Shown here: one piece after another, positions 25,081 through 33,767 of the stretch
How the letters are laid out: each line of letters opens with the position of its first letter
Position numbering within the stretch: the stretch's first letter is position 1
Assembly (NCBI GenBank): GCA_964645785.1
Contig: CAZYAV010000019.1
Span: 1 to 46,712 of the forward strand
Reading direction: 5' to 3'
Length of the DNA stretch: 46,712 nt
DNA from: CALWZE01 sp964645785
GTDB lineage: Bacteria > Bacillota > Clostridia > Oscillospirales > Ruminococcaceae
Notes under the pieces: model-generated
Seen by the model: the letters and a program-made list of their open reading frames with translations, nothing else
Database searches by the model: none
What the model was told of the DNA's origin: nothing
Made by a program: the position numbers and the translations under genes

Positions 25081-26004
25081 TTGGAACGAGTACAGAAGCT
25101 TTGGCCGGGCGTCCGCCGCCTGCTCTATTTCCTGCTTGGGAATTTCACCTACGCGCTCGCGCTGAACCTGTTTTTCCTTGAGAACAACATTGCGGCCGGC
25201 GGCTTTGCGGGCATCGCGACGGTGCTCAACGCGATTGTGCCGGTTTCGGTCGGTACGGTGGTGTTTTTGATGAACCTGCCGTTTCTCATCTGGGCAGTGG
25301 TGGCAAAGGGCTGGAAATACACCCTGATTACGGCGTCGTCCACCCTGGTCTATTCGGCCTTCATCAACGTGTTTTCCTTTTTGCCGGCGCTCACCCACAA
25401 CCTGCTGGTTGCGGCGGTGTTCGGCGGGCTGCTTTACGCGGTGGGCGCGGTCTGTATGCTCAAGGCGGACGCCTCCGCCGGCGGCACCGACCTCGTCGCC
25501 CGGCTGCTGCTGACCAAATTCCGGGACATGTCGCTGGGCAACATGTTCATGATTGTGGACGGGATGACCGTTGTGTTTGCGATGGTTGTGTTCCGCAACA
25601 TCGAGCTTGGCCTTTACGCGATTGTCGCGATTTACACCTGCTCGGTTTTTACGGATAAGATCATCACCGGCTTTAATTACGCGAGCATCTGCTATGTCAT
25701 CACCGACCGCCCGGTGGAGGAGATGGCGGGGCAGATTATGGCGCGCCTTGCGCGCGGGGTCACCTGCCAGAAGGCGGTTGGCATGTACGCGCACAGCGAA
25801 AAAAACGTCCTGATGGTTGTCGTCAAGCCCAAGGAGCTGTACCGGCTCAAGGACATTGTCGCGCAGTTTGACCCCAGCGCGTTCGTGGTGGTGGCGTGGG
25901 CAAACGAGGTGCAGGGCGGCGGCTTCCAGAACGAGCATGGCCGGTACATCACCGGCGCGGGCGGCGGGCAGGACACGCCGGCAAAACAGGCGCCCCAAAA
26001 ATAA
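25081..26004 (+). CDS. YitT family membrane protein (DUF161 plus DUF2179)
   Basis: The protein has 307 residues. The TTG start at 25081 is supported by GAGGGA 6-8 nt upstream and by homology starting at once. Five hydrophobic helices (about 12-190), including GNFTYALALNLFFLENNIAAGGFAGIA, are followed by the soluble DUF2179 domain (about 205-290), seen in NVLMVVVKPKELYRLKDIVAQFDPSAFVVV. The family is widespread in Firmicutes; a transport or small-molecule-sensing role is assumed but the substrate is unknown. It stands alone between the catabolic cluster and an MFS gene with its own promoter. Confidence 0.88.
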   Translation: MERVQKLWPGVRRLLYFLLGNFTYALALNLFFLENNIAAGGFAGIATVLNAIVPVSVGTVVFLMNLPFLIWAVVAKGWKYTLITASSTLVYSAFINVFSFLPALTHNLLVAAVFGGLLYAVGAVCMLKADASAGGTDLVARLLLTKFRDMSLGNMFMIVDGMTVVFAMVVFRNIELGLYAIVAIYTCSVFTDKIITGFNYASICYVITDRPVEEMAGQIMARLARGVTCQKAVGMYAHSEKNVLMVVVKPKELYRLKDIVAQFDPSAFVVVAWANEVQGGGFQNEHGRYITGAGGGQDTPAKQAPQK

Positions 26005-26007
26005 GTG

Positions 26008-26036
26008 TTGACGAAAGGGGAGGGTCGTGGTAAACT
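26008..26036 (+). promoter_or_regulatory. Promoter of the MFS gene
   Basis: TTGACG at 26008-26013 and TAAACT at 26031-26036, spacer 17 bp; the transcript has about 75 nt before the start codon. Confidence 0.65.
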
Positions 26037-26119
26037 GAAATTGTGTATTTTGCCCAAAAATATGCAAGCACATCCGGGGTTACAAGTACATTCGATACAA
26101 AACAAACGGAGGAATAACT

Positions 26120-27418
26120 ATGTCAGGTAAGAGCAAGAAAATCGGCCTGAACCGCAAATCCTTTGCGGCGATCTGCGCATTGTCGCTGGCCGGCAGCGTC
26201 ATTTACGAACTGCCCTACATCAAGTATGTCTACTATGACTCGCTCAACGCCGCATTTGGGATGACCGAGCAGCAGTCCGGCTTCCTGCTTTCGATGTACG
26301 CCATCGGGTGCATTCTCACCTACATCCCCGGCGGCATCTTTGCCGACCGCTTCTCCACCAAAAAGCTGATGGTCGCCTCGCTGTTCGGCACAGGCCTGCT
26401 CGGCATTGCGCTGGCGCTGTTCATGAACTACACGGCGGCGCTGATTATCTTTTTCCTGTTCGCAATCAGCACAAGCTTTGTGTTCTGGTCCGGGCTGATG
26501 AAGGCGCTGCGGATTGTCGGCGGCAAGGAGGACAGCGGCTCGGCCTATGGCTGGTATTACGCGCTCAGCTCGGTGGTCGCGCTGATTTGCAGCTTCATCT
26601 TCCTGTATTTCTACAACAAATACCTGCCCGATCACCACGCGGCGATGTTTGCGGTCATCATGGCCATGTCCATCGCGGCCATCATCGCGGGCGTCCTCAT
26701 CATCTTCTTGTATAAGGACAGCGACGACCCCGCGGCGAACACCGCCGAGGAGGATAAGTTCCACTTCCGCGACCTGCCGGTGGCGCTTAAAAACAAGTAT
26801 GTCTGGCTGTCGGCTATCCTCATGTTCCTGATGTATGCGGTGTACAGCTGCGCGTCCTATTTTACCCCCTATCTCACGGCGCGCATCGGCATGGACGTGC
26901 AGGATTCCGCGCTCATCGCGGTCATCCGCACCTACGTGCTCTTCTTCCTGTCCCCGGTGGGCGGCTATATTGCGGATAAGCTGCTCAAATCCACCCTCAA
27001 GTTCTATTCAATCGGCTTTGTATTCCTCGCGGCGCTCTATTTCGGCGTTATCTTTGTGCCGGGCGACCCGAGCAGCATGACCCTCGCCATCACGCTCAGC
27101 TTCCTCGCGTCGGCGTTCGGCATCATGATGTACGGCGTGATGTGGTCGATCCTCAACGAGGTCAACATCCCGCTGACCTATGCGGGCACCGCAATCGGCA
27201 TCGCTTCCATCTTTGTCTACACCCCCGACCTGTTCATGCACACCATTTTTGGCAGCTGGCTGGATAAATATGGCGCCGAGGGCGGCTATCTGCGCATCTT
27301 TGTTACGCTCGGCTCGTTCGCCGTTCTCGCCATTTTCATGAGCCTGTACCTCGCGAAGGCGGCCAAGAAAACCGCGGCCGCAAAGGCGGAGGAGGCTCCC
27401 GCTCAGACGGAGGCTTAA
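26120..27418 (+). CDS. MFS transporter
   Basis: The protein has 432 residues, about 12 hydrophobic helices in two halves. The loop between helices 2 and 3, GGIFADRFSTKKLM, is the MFS motif GxxADRxxxRK, with a second version in the other half (GGYIADKLLKSTLK). A charged loop near 205-225 separates the halves. It has its own promoter, and a terminator-like hairpin follows. Substrate unknown; nearby peptide and amino-acid enzymes suggest an organic acid, amino acid or peptide. Confidence 0.85.
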   Translation: MSGKSKKIGLNRKSFAAICALSLAGSVIYELPYIKYVYYDSLNAAFGMTEQQSGFLLSMYAIGCILTYIPGGIFADRFSTKKLMVASLFGTGLLGIALALFMNYTAALIIFFLFAISTSFVFWSGLMKALRIVGGKEDSGSAYGWYYALSSVVALICSFIFLYFYNKYLPDHHAAMFAVIMAMSIAAIIAGVLIIFLYKDSDDPAANTAEEDKFHFRDLPVALKNKYVWLSAILMFLMYAVYSCASYFTPYLTARIGMDVQDSALIAVIRTYVLFFLSPVGGYIADKLLKSTLKFYSIGFVFLAALYFGVIFVPGDPSSMTLAITLSFLASAFGIMMYGVMWSILNEVNIPLTYAGTAIGIASIFVYTPDLFMHTIFGSWLDKYGAEGGYLRIFVTLGSFAVLAIFMSLYLAKAAKKTAAAKAEEAPAQTEA

Positions 27419-27462
27419 ACGCTCGGCCTGCTGCGAACCTTCCATTGATCGTACATGAAAAC

Positions 27463-27539
27463 AACCCGGATGCCCCGGCCGCGCTCTTGCGAAGCAGTTG
27501 CAAAGCTGCCGCTTTTCCCGGCTTTGGGCATCCGGGTTT
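27463..27539 (+). terminator. Terminator-like inverted repeat after the MFS gene
   Basis: AACCCGGATGCCC (27463-27475) pairs perfectly with 27526-27538 across a 50-nt loop, ending in TTT. The loop itself contains GCAGTTGCAAAGCTGC. A moderate intrinsic terminator. Confidence 0.6.
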
Positions 27540-27565
27540 CGGCTTAAAAAGGAGGCTGCATTGGG

Positions 27566-29806
27566 ATGCTGATTAACCGAAAAGCGGGAGAGGAATACGG
27601 GCTGTTCCGCTATGCCGCGCTCTATTCCGAGCTTGCGGGGCGGCTGGACGCCCTGCGGGAGAAATATCCTCAGAATCTGCGTTATGAATCCATCGGCAAG
27701 AGCAACGAGGGGCGGGATATCCTGCTTGTTATGGTTGGGGAGGACGTGGGGGACGGCTGGCTCGCGGCCTATCAGGCGCAGCGCGCCGAAGCCTACCGAG
27801 ACCCGGACGGGTTCCGCGCGCGGATGACCGGGCGGGAGAAGCTGCCGGTCATGTTCAACTGCAACCTGCACGGCAGCGAAATTTCGGGCACCGACGGGAT
27901 GCTGAGCTTTATCGACGAGCTGCTTTCGACCGAGCTCAAGGGCGCGCTTGCCTGCTGCAACCTGTTTATCTCGCTTTGCATGAACCCGGACGGCCGCAGC
28001 CGCGGCTACGACATCCTCAACGGGCAGGGGGTCGACCTCAACCGGGACTGGATGACCCAGAGCCAGCCCGAGATTCGCGCGCTGATCGAGGGGATTTTCC
28101 GGCGGTTTTACCCCGCTGTGCTGGTTGACCTGCACGGCTTTATGGGCAGCGCAAACATCATCATCGACGCCTGCACCCCGCCGCACAACCCGTTTTTTGA
28201 ATACGACCTGCTGGAGCCGACCCTCATCGAGAACGCGCGCGCCATGGCCGGCTGCATCACCGAGCGGGTGGGGGTGGACTGCGACATCCCGGCGGTCGAC
28301 TGGAAGGACGGCTGGGAGGATTACAGCCCGATTTACACCCCAGTGTTTTTCCTGTGCCTCGGCACGGTCGCGCACACAATCGAGACCAATTTCCCCTCGC
28401 CAGAGGGCGCGTATATCATCCACTGCGCGGCGGTCGGCCTGCTGGAGCATCTGCGCGGCAGCGCGCAGACCCTGCTGCGCAACCAGTGCGAAATCTGGTC
28501 GCGCGGGATACACGACACGCCGCAGGCGCAAAAGACGCCGGCGTATTACCGCATCCCGGCCGCGGGGCAGCGGGATCTTGCGCCGGTGTACGAGACGGTC
28601 AACCTCATGCTGCGCAACGGCCTGCGGGTCTGCACCGCGCCGAACGGCGACTTTGTCGTCCCGGCCGCGCAGCCGCTGCGCACGCTGGTGCACAACATGC
28701 TCTGGCAGGGGGAGGATATCAGCGACAAAATCGACAACTGCTACGATATCTCGTTTTACTCCTACCCGGTGATGCGTGGCTTTTGCTGCGAGCCGCTCGA
28801 CCGGCTGGACGAGCCGCTCACCGACCTTGCCGGGTCGGTTGCCCTGCGCCGGGAGGACGCACTGCCGGCGGGAGCGTTTGCGGTCAGCGGCGGGACGATT
28901 GATTCGGTTCGGCTCATCAACGCGATGGTGCGGGCGGGCTGCACCGTCCGCCGGGAAACGGCCACCGGCAACCTGCGCATCGACAGTGTGCAGGAGCGGG
29001 AGCTCGCCGCCTCGTTCGCAAAGACCCACGACCTGCGCTTCTGCGCGCAGGACGGCGGCGCGGTGCAGCGCATCGACCGCGTTCCCCGCATTCTCACCGT
29101 GGCGGACAGCGGCGGCGTGGACGAGCTGCTTTGCGAACTGGGGTTCGAGAGCGCGTTCCTGCCCTTTTCCGAGCTGAACCGCGGCTATCGGATCGACGAG
29201 AGCCAATATGACCTGCTTGTCGTGGGCGGCACGGATTACGCGCTGTGGAACGATGTGTTTGACGACCTGCTGGGCAACACCTATCAGGTGAGCTGGGCGC
29301 TGCGGGAGCGCGGCCGCAGGGAGCTGGCGCGCGCGGTGCAGGCAATGCCCAGCCGCATCCTGTACGGATTCTCCGGCCTGCGGCTCAGCGAGGGGGCGGG
29401 GCTGTTTGAGACGGCGGAGACCAAGCCGGTCGAGCTGTCGACCTCCACCGGCAAGCAGACCGCCGAAAACTGGATGCTCAGCGTGCCGAACGGCGCGTTT
29501 TCCATGCGGCTTGACCCGTCGCACCCGCTCTGTCTCGGCTATCGGGAACAGGAAATCTTCTATCTCGTCGCGCCGGTCACCTTTTCGCAGGCCGGGGGCG
29601 ACACGCCGATCCGCTTCGCCCCGGCGGGCAGCTTCCTCAACGGCTTCAACAAGCGCAAGGGGGAGACGGACGGGCAGATCGCCGCGGTGTGCAGAAAGAC
29701 CGCCGCGGGCGGGGACGTCCTGCTGGGCTTCGACCCGTCCTTCCGCAAGTACACCGATGAATCCTACCGAATCCTGACCAACGCGGTTTACTACACCCTG
29801 TTTTGA
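27566..29806 (+). CDS. M14 family zinc carboxypeptidase-like protein
   Basis: The protein has 746 residues. The first 300 or so hold the carboxypeptidase fold: NLHGSEISG (about 94-102) gives the first zinc His and Glu, DLNRDW (about 158-163) the substrate-binding Asn-Arg pair, and DLHGF (about 190-194) the third zinc His; ETNFPS near 275 carries the expected catalytic Glu. The remaining 440 residues form one or more extra domains with a Rossmann-like stretch (ILTVADSGGVDELLCELG) and no known motif. There is no signal peptide, so it is probably cytosolic. The family cuts C-terminal residues or gamma-D-glutamyl bonds. A peptide or cell-wall-turnover role is inferred. Confidence 0.8.
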   Translation: MLINRKAGEEYGLFRYAALYSELAGRLDALREKYPQNLRYESIGKSNEGRDILLVMVGEDVGDGWLAAYQAQRAEAYRDPDGFRARMTGREKLPVMFNCNLHGSEISGTDGMLSFIDELLSTELKGALACCNLFISLCMNPDGRSRGYDILNGQGVDLNRDWMTQSQPEIRALIEGIFRRFYPAVLVDLHGFMGSANIIIDACTPPHNPFFEYDLLEPTLIENARAMAGCITERVGVDCDIPAVDWKDGWEDYSPIYTPVFFLCLGTVAHTIETNFPSPEGAYIIHCAAVGLLEHLRGSAQTLLRNQCEIWSRGIHDTPQAQKTPAYYRIPAAGQRDLAPVYETVNLMLRNGLRVCTAPNGDFVVPAAQPLRTLVHNMLWQGEDISDKIDNCYDISFYSYPVMRGFCCEPLDRLDEPLTDLAGSVALRREDALPAGAFAVSGGTIDSVRLINAMVRAGCTVRRETATGNLRIDSVQERELAASFAKTHDLRFCAQDGGAVQRIDRVPRILTVADSGGVDELLCELGFESAFLPFSELNRGYRIDESQYDLLVVGGTDYALWNDVFDDLLGNTYQVSWALRERGRRELARAVQAMPSRILYGFSGLRLSEGAGLFETAETKPVELSTSTGKQTAENWMLSVPNGAFSMRLDPSHPLCLGYREQEIFYLVAPVTFSQAGGDTPIRFAPAGSFLNGFNKRKGETDGQIAAVCRKTAAGGDVLLGFDPSFRKYTDESYRILTNAVYYTLF

Positions 29807-29882
29807 CCTGGGACGGGCGACGCGTGGCCGGTTTTCCTGAAAGACCCGGCTTATCGCACAAAAAAACAGAATGGACAGACAA

Positions 29883-29926
29883 AAGCGGCGCTTCCCGCAC
29901 GGTAAGGGGAAGCGCCGCTTCTTGCT
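29883..29926 (+). terminator. GC stem-loop after the M14 gene
   Basis: AAGCGGCGCTTCCC (29883-29896) pairs with 29907-29920, followed by CTTGCTG. Poor T run; acts as a terminator or stabiliser. Confidence 0.5.
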
Positions 29927-30124
29927 GTGCTGCGCAAAAAGGCGGCTTTTTCTCCTGGACGATAGGAGCCGGACATCGGACGGCAAAACGGCTCTGCGCC
30001 GAGCCGCGCTGCGGGAACAGGCGCTTCCCGCGCAGCCGGACAAAGGCCGCCTCGTGGTGCCGGGCGGCTTCCCGATGGCAAGGGCGGCCGTCATCCGCGC
30101 GCCTGTTTGCGCTGTGTATTGTAA

Positions 30125-30171
30125 AAAGAGCCGGGCTGCCGGGATTGACCCGCGGCAGCCCGGCTCTTTGC
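30125..30171. terminator. Bidirectional stem-loop between M14 and xdhC
   Basis: A perfect 17-bp stem (30125-30141 with 30153-30169): AAAGAGCCGGG... and its complement, with AAAAA on the left and CTTTG on the right. It lies between convergent genes, M14 (plus) and xdhC (minus), and can end both transcripts. The rest of 29807-30345 holds no supported gene. Confidence 0.75.
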
Positions 30172-30345
30172 CCGTGTGCTCAGGGAGCGGGACGGGGCAG
30201 AGCGACTAAAAACACAGTGAAAAGATAAAATCAAACCGGCGGCCTTGGCCTGCGCGCAGCACCCAATCACCTTGCGGCGCCGACACCGCAAAAGCCCGCC
30301 CCAAAGCAGCCGGGGCAGGCCGGGCGAGGCGCGCCGGGGAAGAAA

Positions 30346-31359
30346 TCACACGCGGCCGGCGCGCACCGCGATAAGCTGCGCCGCGATACTGACCGCGATT
30401 TCGGCCGGGGTCTCCGCCCCGATGTCGAGCCCGATCGGGGTTGTGATCCGCGCAAAATCCGCGTCGGCGTAGCCGTAATCCGCCTTGATGCGCGCGGTCA
30501 CCGACGCGATTTTGCGCCGCGAGCCGATCACACCGATATACCGCGCGGGGGTGCCCATCGCAAACGCCTGCACAGTCATGTCGTCCTTGTGTCCGCGGGT
30601 CATGATGCAGACGTAATCGGCCGGGGTAATCTGCACCGCGTCCGCGAGATTGGCAAGGTCGATGCGGCGCGTCTCCTCAACGCCGGGGAACAGCGCCGGG
30701 TTGCAGAACGCCTCCCTGTCCTCCAGCACGACGCAGCGGAACTGGATTGCGGCGAGCGCGGGGACGAGCGCCTGCGCAACATGCCCGCCGCCAAAGATAT
30801 ACACCCGCCCCGCGCGCAGCAGCGGCTCGGTGTAATAGCGGTGTCCGCCGGATTCGCTCAGGCCGGAGCAGCGGCTCAGGGCGTCCGCAATTTCCGGCGG
30901 AACCGACTCGCCCGACAGGCCGCTACGCTGCCCGCAGACCGACAGGCCGCAGCCCTCAGCATCGAGGTTGAGAATGAGCCAGCTCTCCTCCCCGTCCGCA
31001 AACAGGCGCAGCGCGCTGCGCACGAGCGCCAGGGTGCCCGGGTCGTCGTGGGCAAGGTAGCGGAAGCAGACGGTGACGTCCCCGCCGCAGACCATGCCGA
31101 GATCCTCAATCTCGTTGCGGCGCAGCACAAAATCGTGCACCGCAGATTGCCGGCTTTTCAGCGCCTGCGCCGCGAGCGATTCGGCGCGGTATTCCACCGC
31201 ACCGCCGCCGATTGTGCCGCAGATGCGCCCGATTTCGGTGACGAGCATGTGCGCGCCCGTCCCGCGCGGGGTGGATCCGGAGCTTGCGACAACCGAGACA
31301 AGGACGGCGTCCTGCCCGGCTTGAAGCCGGTCTTGCAGCATTTCAAACAGTTTTTTCAT
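30346..31359 (-). CDS. xdhC: XdhC/CoxI family protein (molybdenum-cofactor insertase for molybdo-hydroxylases)
   Basis: The protein has 337 residues. ATG 31359 follows AGGAGG on the minus strand; the frame stays open far upstream through a tandem repeat block and that extension is rejected. The N-terminal XdhC_CoxI domain (about 1-90) has ASSGSTPRGTGAHMLV and GTIGGGAVEY; the C-terminal XdhC Rossmann domain has YIFGGGHVAQAL (about 188-199) and YIGVIGSRRKI. XdhC binds sulfurated molybdenum cofactor and delivers it to xanthine dehydrogenase-type enzymes. No such enzyme is in the window. It lies downstream of modC on the same strand, separated by a 620-bp repeat region, and is the target-side member of the molybdenum cluster. 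Confidence 0.92.
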   Translation of the reverse strand: MKKLFEMLQDRLQAGQDAVLVSVVASSGSTPRGTGAHMLVTEIGRICGTIGGGAVEYRAESLAAQALKSRQSAVHDFVLRRNEIEDLGMVCGGDVTVCFRYLAHDDPGTLALVRSALRLFADGEESWLILNLDAEGCGLSVCGQRSGLSGESVPPEIADALSRCSGLSESGGHRYYTEPLLRAGRVYIFGGGHVAQALVPALAAIQFRCVVLEDREAFCNPALFPGVEETRRIDLANLADAVQITPADYVCIMTRGHKDDMTVQAFAMGTPARYIGVIGSRRKIASVTARIKADYGYADADFARITTPIGLDIGAETPAEIAVSIAAQLIAVRAGRV

Positions 31360-31439
31360 CAGCTGAATTCCTCCTGTAAGCAGGGAATGGACGGCAAACC
31401 GGGCAAAGCCGGCGCACAAAAACAGAACCGGCAAAGTGC

Positions 31440-31932
31440 GCCCGGGCGGGGAAAAACCGCAGCCCGCCGCTTTGAGAACCGGCGCGGGCGGGGAAAAGGC
31501 CGCAGCCCTTCGCTTTGGGAACCGGCGCGGACGGTTGGGCTTCTTTTTTGGGAAAGAGGGCAAAACCGGGCGGCGCGTCCTGCTCCCCGCGGCCTTGACG
31601 GGTGGCTTCCGCTTTGCAGCTGCCTGCCCCGCGCCCGGGCGGGGAAAAGGCCGCAGCCCTTCGCTTTGGGAACCGGCGCGGACGGTTGGGCTTCTTTTTT
31701 GGGAAAGAGGGCAAAACCGGGCGGCGCGTCCTGCTCCCCGCGGCCTTGACTGGTGGCTTCCGGTTTGCGGCCGCCTGTTTTCCGCGCCTGGGGCGGGGAA
31801 AGCGCCGCAGCCCGCCGCTTTTGGAACCGGCGTGGGCGGTTGGGCTGCTTTTTGGGAAAGGAACAAAAACAAGTGGCGCGACCTGCTTCCCGCAGCCTTG
31901 ACGGGTGGCTTCCGGTTTGCGGCCGCCTGCCC
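31440..31932. repeat. Tandem repeats of about 151-154 bp between modC and xdhC
   Basis: Units start at about 31486, 31637 and 31791, preceded by a 46-bp partial copy from 31440. The first two are nearly identical over about 150 bp; the third has drifted. Shared words include GGGCGGGGAAAAGGCCGCAGCC, GGCTTCTTTTTTGGGAAAGAGGGC and CTTGACGGGTGGCTTCC. No unit has a ribosome site. The frames on both strands stay open because the period and composition hide stops, not because they code. Confidence 0.85.
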
Positions 31933-31977
31933 CGCCGAGTCGGCCGCGCAAGGGGGTGCCCGGGGCAAAGCCCGCGC

Positions 31978-33021
31978 TCAGCCGTAGAGGGGCAGCACGT
32001 TGACCGGGGCGACCCCGAGCGTGTCGGGCAGCGGGTTGGGGCAGCGATCCTTGGGGATGCGCCACCACAGGTCGGGCTTGTCCGCGCGCTGCGCCGCGCA
32101 CCGGAATTGCAGCGTCCACTCGAACGGCTCCTCCAGCTGGCGGGTGAAGCGGACGGGCAGGCGGTTGTGCGCCGTTTTGGGGTTGAAATAATGCGCGCGG
32201 ATGCCGACGGCGGTGAGCCCCTCCCGCAGCGGGAGCGCGGTGGCCAGCCGGATGCCCCAGTCGATCGCCTCCAGTTCATATTCGCCGGTTTTCCGGGCGG
32301 CGGAGATATTTTTGCAGCCGGTCAGGGCTGCGGTGCGCACGGTTTCCGGGTTGGCGAACAGCGCCTTTGTCTCCTTGGCGGGATAAAGCCTGCCCGCTTC
32401 CATCACTGCGATGCTGCCGCACATGTGGTACGCCTCGTCCCGGTTGTGGGTGACAAGCAGCGCCTCCCTGCCGAATCCGCGCAGCAGCTCGAGCGTCTCA
32501 AACTGCAGCTCGTCGCGCAGGTGGCTGTCCAGCGCGGAAAACGGCTCGTCGAGCAGGAGCAGGCTGGGGCGGTTGAGCAGGATACGGGCGAGCGCGACCC
32601 GCTGCGCCTGTCCGCCGGAAAGCTGGTGCGGCTTGTGGGATTCGTAACCGCGCAGACGCATCCTGTCCAGCATCTGCCCGACGGCGGCCGCGCGCGCGGC
32701 TCTGTCCGGTTCGCCGCGCAGGCCGCACAGTAGATTCTGCGCCACCGTCATGTTGGGGAACAGCGCGCCGTTTTGAAAGAGATAACCGACCTTGCGCGCC
32801 TGCGGCGGCAGATTGACATGCGCCGCGGAATCAAACAGGGTCGTCCCGTCCAGCAGGATCCTGCCCCGGTCGGGCGTCTCGACCCCGGCGATGCATTTGA
32901 GAGTCATGCTCTTTCCGCAGCCGGACGCGCCCAGCAGCCCGAGCACGCCGCCGCAGGTCTCAAACGAGACGTTCAGCCGAAAATCCCCCAGCTTTTTTTC
33001 AATTTCAACCAGCAGGCTCAT
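31978..33021 (-). CDS. modC: Molybdate/tungstate ABC transporter ATP-binding protein
   Basis: The protein has 347 residues. Walker A GASGCGKSMT (about 32-41), Q-loop LFQNGALFPNMTV, signature LSGGQAQR (about 130-137), Walker B LLLLDEPFSALD and switch His VTHNRDE are intact. A C-terminal regulatory region (about 235-347) is present, as in ModC proteins with a molybdate-sensing TOBE-like domain, though weakly recognisable. It overlaps modB by 4 bp (ATGA) in a modA-modB-modC unit and imports molybdate for the cofactor genes upstream on the same strand. Confidence 0.9.
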   Translation of the reverse strand: MSLLVEIEKKLGDFRLNVSFETCGGVLGLLGASGCGKSMTLKCIAGVETPDRGRILLDGTTLFDSAAHVNLPPQARKVGYLFQNGALFPNMTVAQNLLCGLRGEPDRAARAAAVGQMLDRMRLRGYESHKPHQLSGGQAQRVALARILLNRPSLLLLDEPFSALDSHLRDELQFETLELLRGFGREALLVTHNRDEAYHMCGSIAVMEAGRLYPAKETKALFANPETVRTAALTGCKNISAARKTGEYELEAIDWGIRLATALPLREGLTAVGIRAHYFNPKTAHNRLPVRFTRQLEEPFEWTLQFRCAAQRADKPDLWWRIPKDRCPNPLPDTLGVAPVNVLPLYG

Positions 33022-33668
33022 TGATTCACCGCCTTTTTCTGGCGGGCCTCCAGCAGATTCACCGCAACCAGCACGACCGCGCTGATGGCGAGATTGACCA
33101 GAACCCAGCGGAACGCCCTGTCGTCGTCGGTGCGCCAGAGCTGGTAGACNNNNNNNNNNCCCGGCGTGTACCCGATGAGCATACTGGTTGCGCCGTATTC
33201 CCCAAGCGCCCGCGCAAACGCGAGCACCGCGCCCGCGAGAATGCCCTGCCGGCAGGCGGGCATCCGGATACGCCAGAAAATATAGGTGTTGGACAGGCCG
33301 AGCGTCTGCCCGGCATAGGCGAGCGTCTCGTCAAAGCTCTCGAACGCGCCGCGCGCCGTGCGGTACATCAGCGGGAAGGAGACGACCGCCGCGGCCAGCA
33401 CGCCGCCGGTCCAGCTCATCACAAAGCGGATGCCGTGCGCGGCCAGAAAGGCGCCGACCGGCCGCCTGAGCCCGAAAACAAGCAGCAGAAAATAACCGCA
33501 GACGGTGGGCGGCAGAACCATCGGCAGGGTCAGGACGACGTCCAGGAGCCCTTTGACCGCCCGGGGCAGGCGGGAAGCGTAATAGGCAAAGAAAATACCG
33601 GCAAAAAACACAAGTGCACTGCTGAGCGCAGCGATGCGCAGGGAATTCCATAATGGGAACCAATCCAT
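33018..33668 (-). CDS. modB: Molybdate ABC transporter permease, interrupted by an assembly gap
   Basis: About 216 codons as drawn. ATG 33668 is chosen since homology starts at MDWFPLWNSLRIA. Five or six hydrophobic helices are seen, with the EAA coupling loop around FARALGEYGATSMLIGYTPG. Ten N (33150-33159) fall right after GYTPG and before VYQLWR. Family members have about eight residues (a Thr/Ile/Ser stretch) here, but the gap leaves room for only three, so about 25 bases, not ten, are probably missing. The frame continues in register, so the gene is likely intact in the organism. Confidence 0.88.
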   Translation of the reverse strand: MDWFPLWNSLRIAALSSALVFFAGIFFAYYASRLPRAVKGLLDVVLTLPMVLPPTVCGYFLLLVFGLRRPVGAFLAAHGIRFVMSWTGGVLAAAVVSFPLMYRTARGAFESFDETLAYAGQTLGLSNTYIFWRIRMPACRQGILAGAVLAFARALGEYGATSMLIGYTPXXXXVYQLWRTDDDRAFRWVLVNLAISAVVLVAVNLLEARQKKAVNQ

Positions 33669-33714
33669 ATAAACTATCCTCGGCGGAACCGGCAAAGCGA
33701 ATCCGCATCTGCGC

Positions 33715-33744
33715 GGGCTGCGGGGCAAACTTGCCCCGCAGCCC
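33715..33744 (-). promoter_or_regulatory. Stable hairpin between modA and modB
   Basis: A perfect 14-bp stem (33715-33728 with 33731-33744) with a 2-nt loop and no T run after it on the minus strand. In the 100-bp gap between modA and modB it may shield or process the modA message and so raise binding protein over permease. This is inference. Confidence 0.55.
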
Positions 33745-33767
33745 ATGGCTTATGCAAAAATGCGCGG

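Noticed and set aside
27008..30094. Minus-strand open frame of about 1000 codons opposite the M14 gene
   Set aside because: Mirror frame; composition His/Arg/Val-rich with no motif, while M14 catalytic residues are clear on the plus strand.
31360..31968. N-terminal extension of xdhC through the tandem repeats
   Set aside because: The extension repeats itself with the DNA period, has no family match and the true XdhC start has AGGAGG upstream.
31359..32279. Repeat-rich open frames on both strands between modC and xdhC
   Set aside because: Frames arise from repeat period and lack of stops, no ribosome sites.
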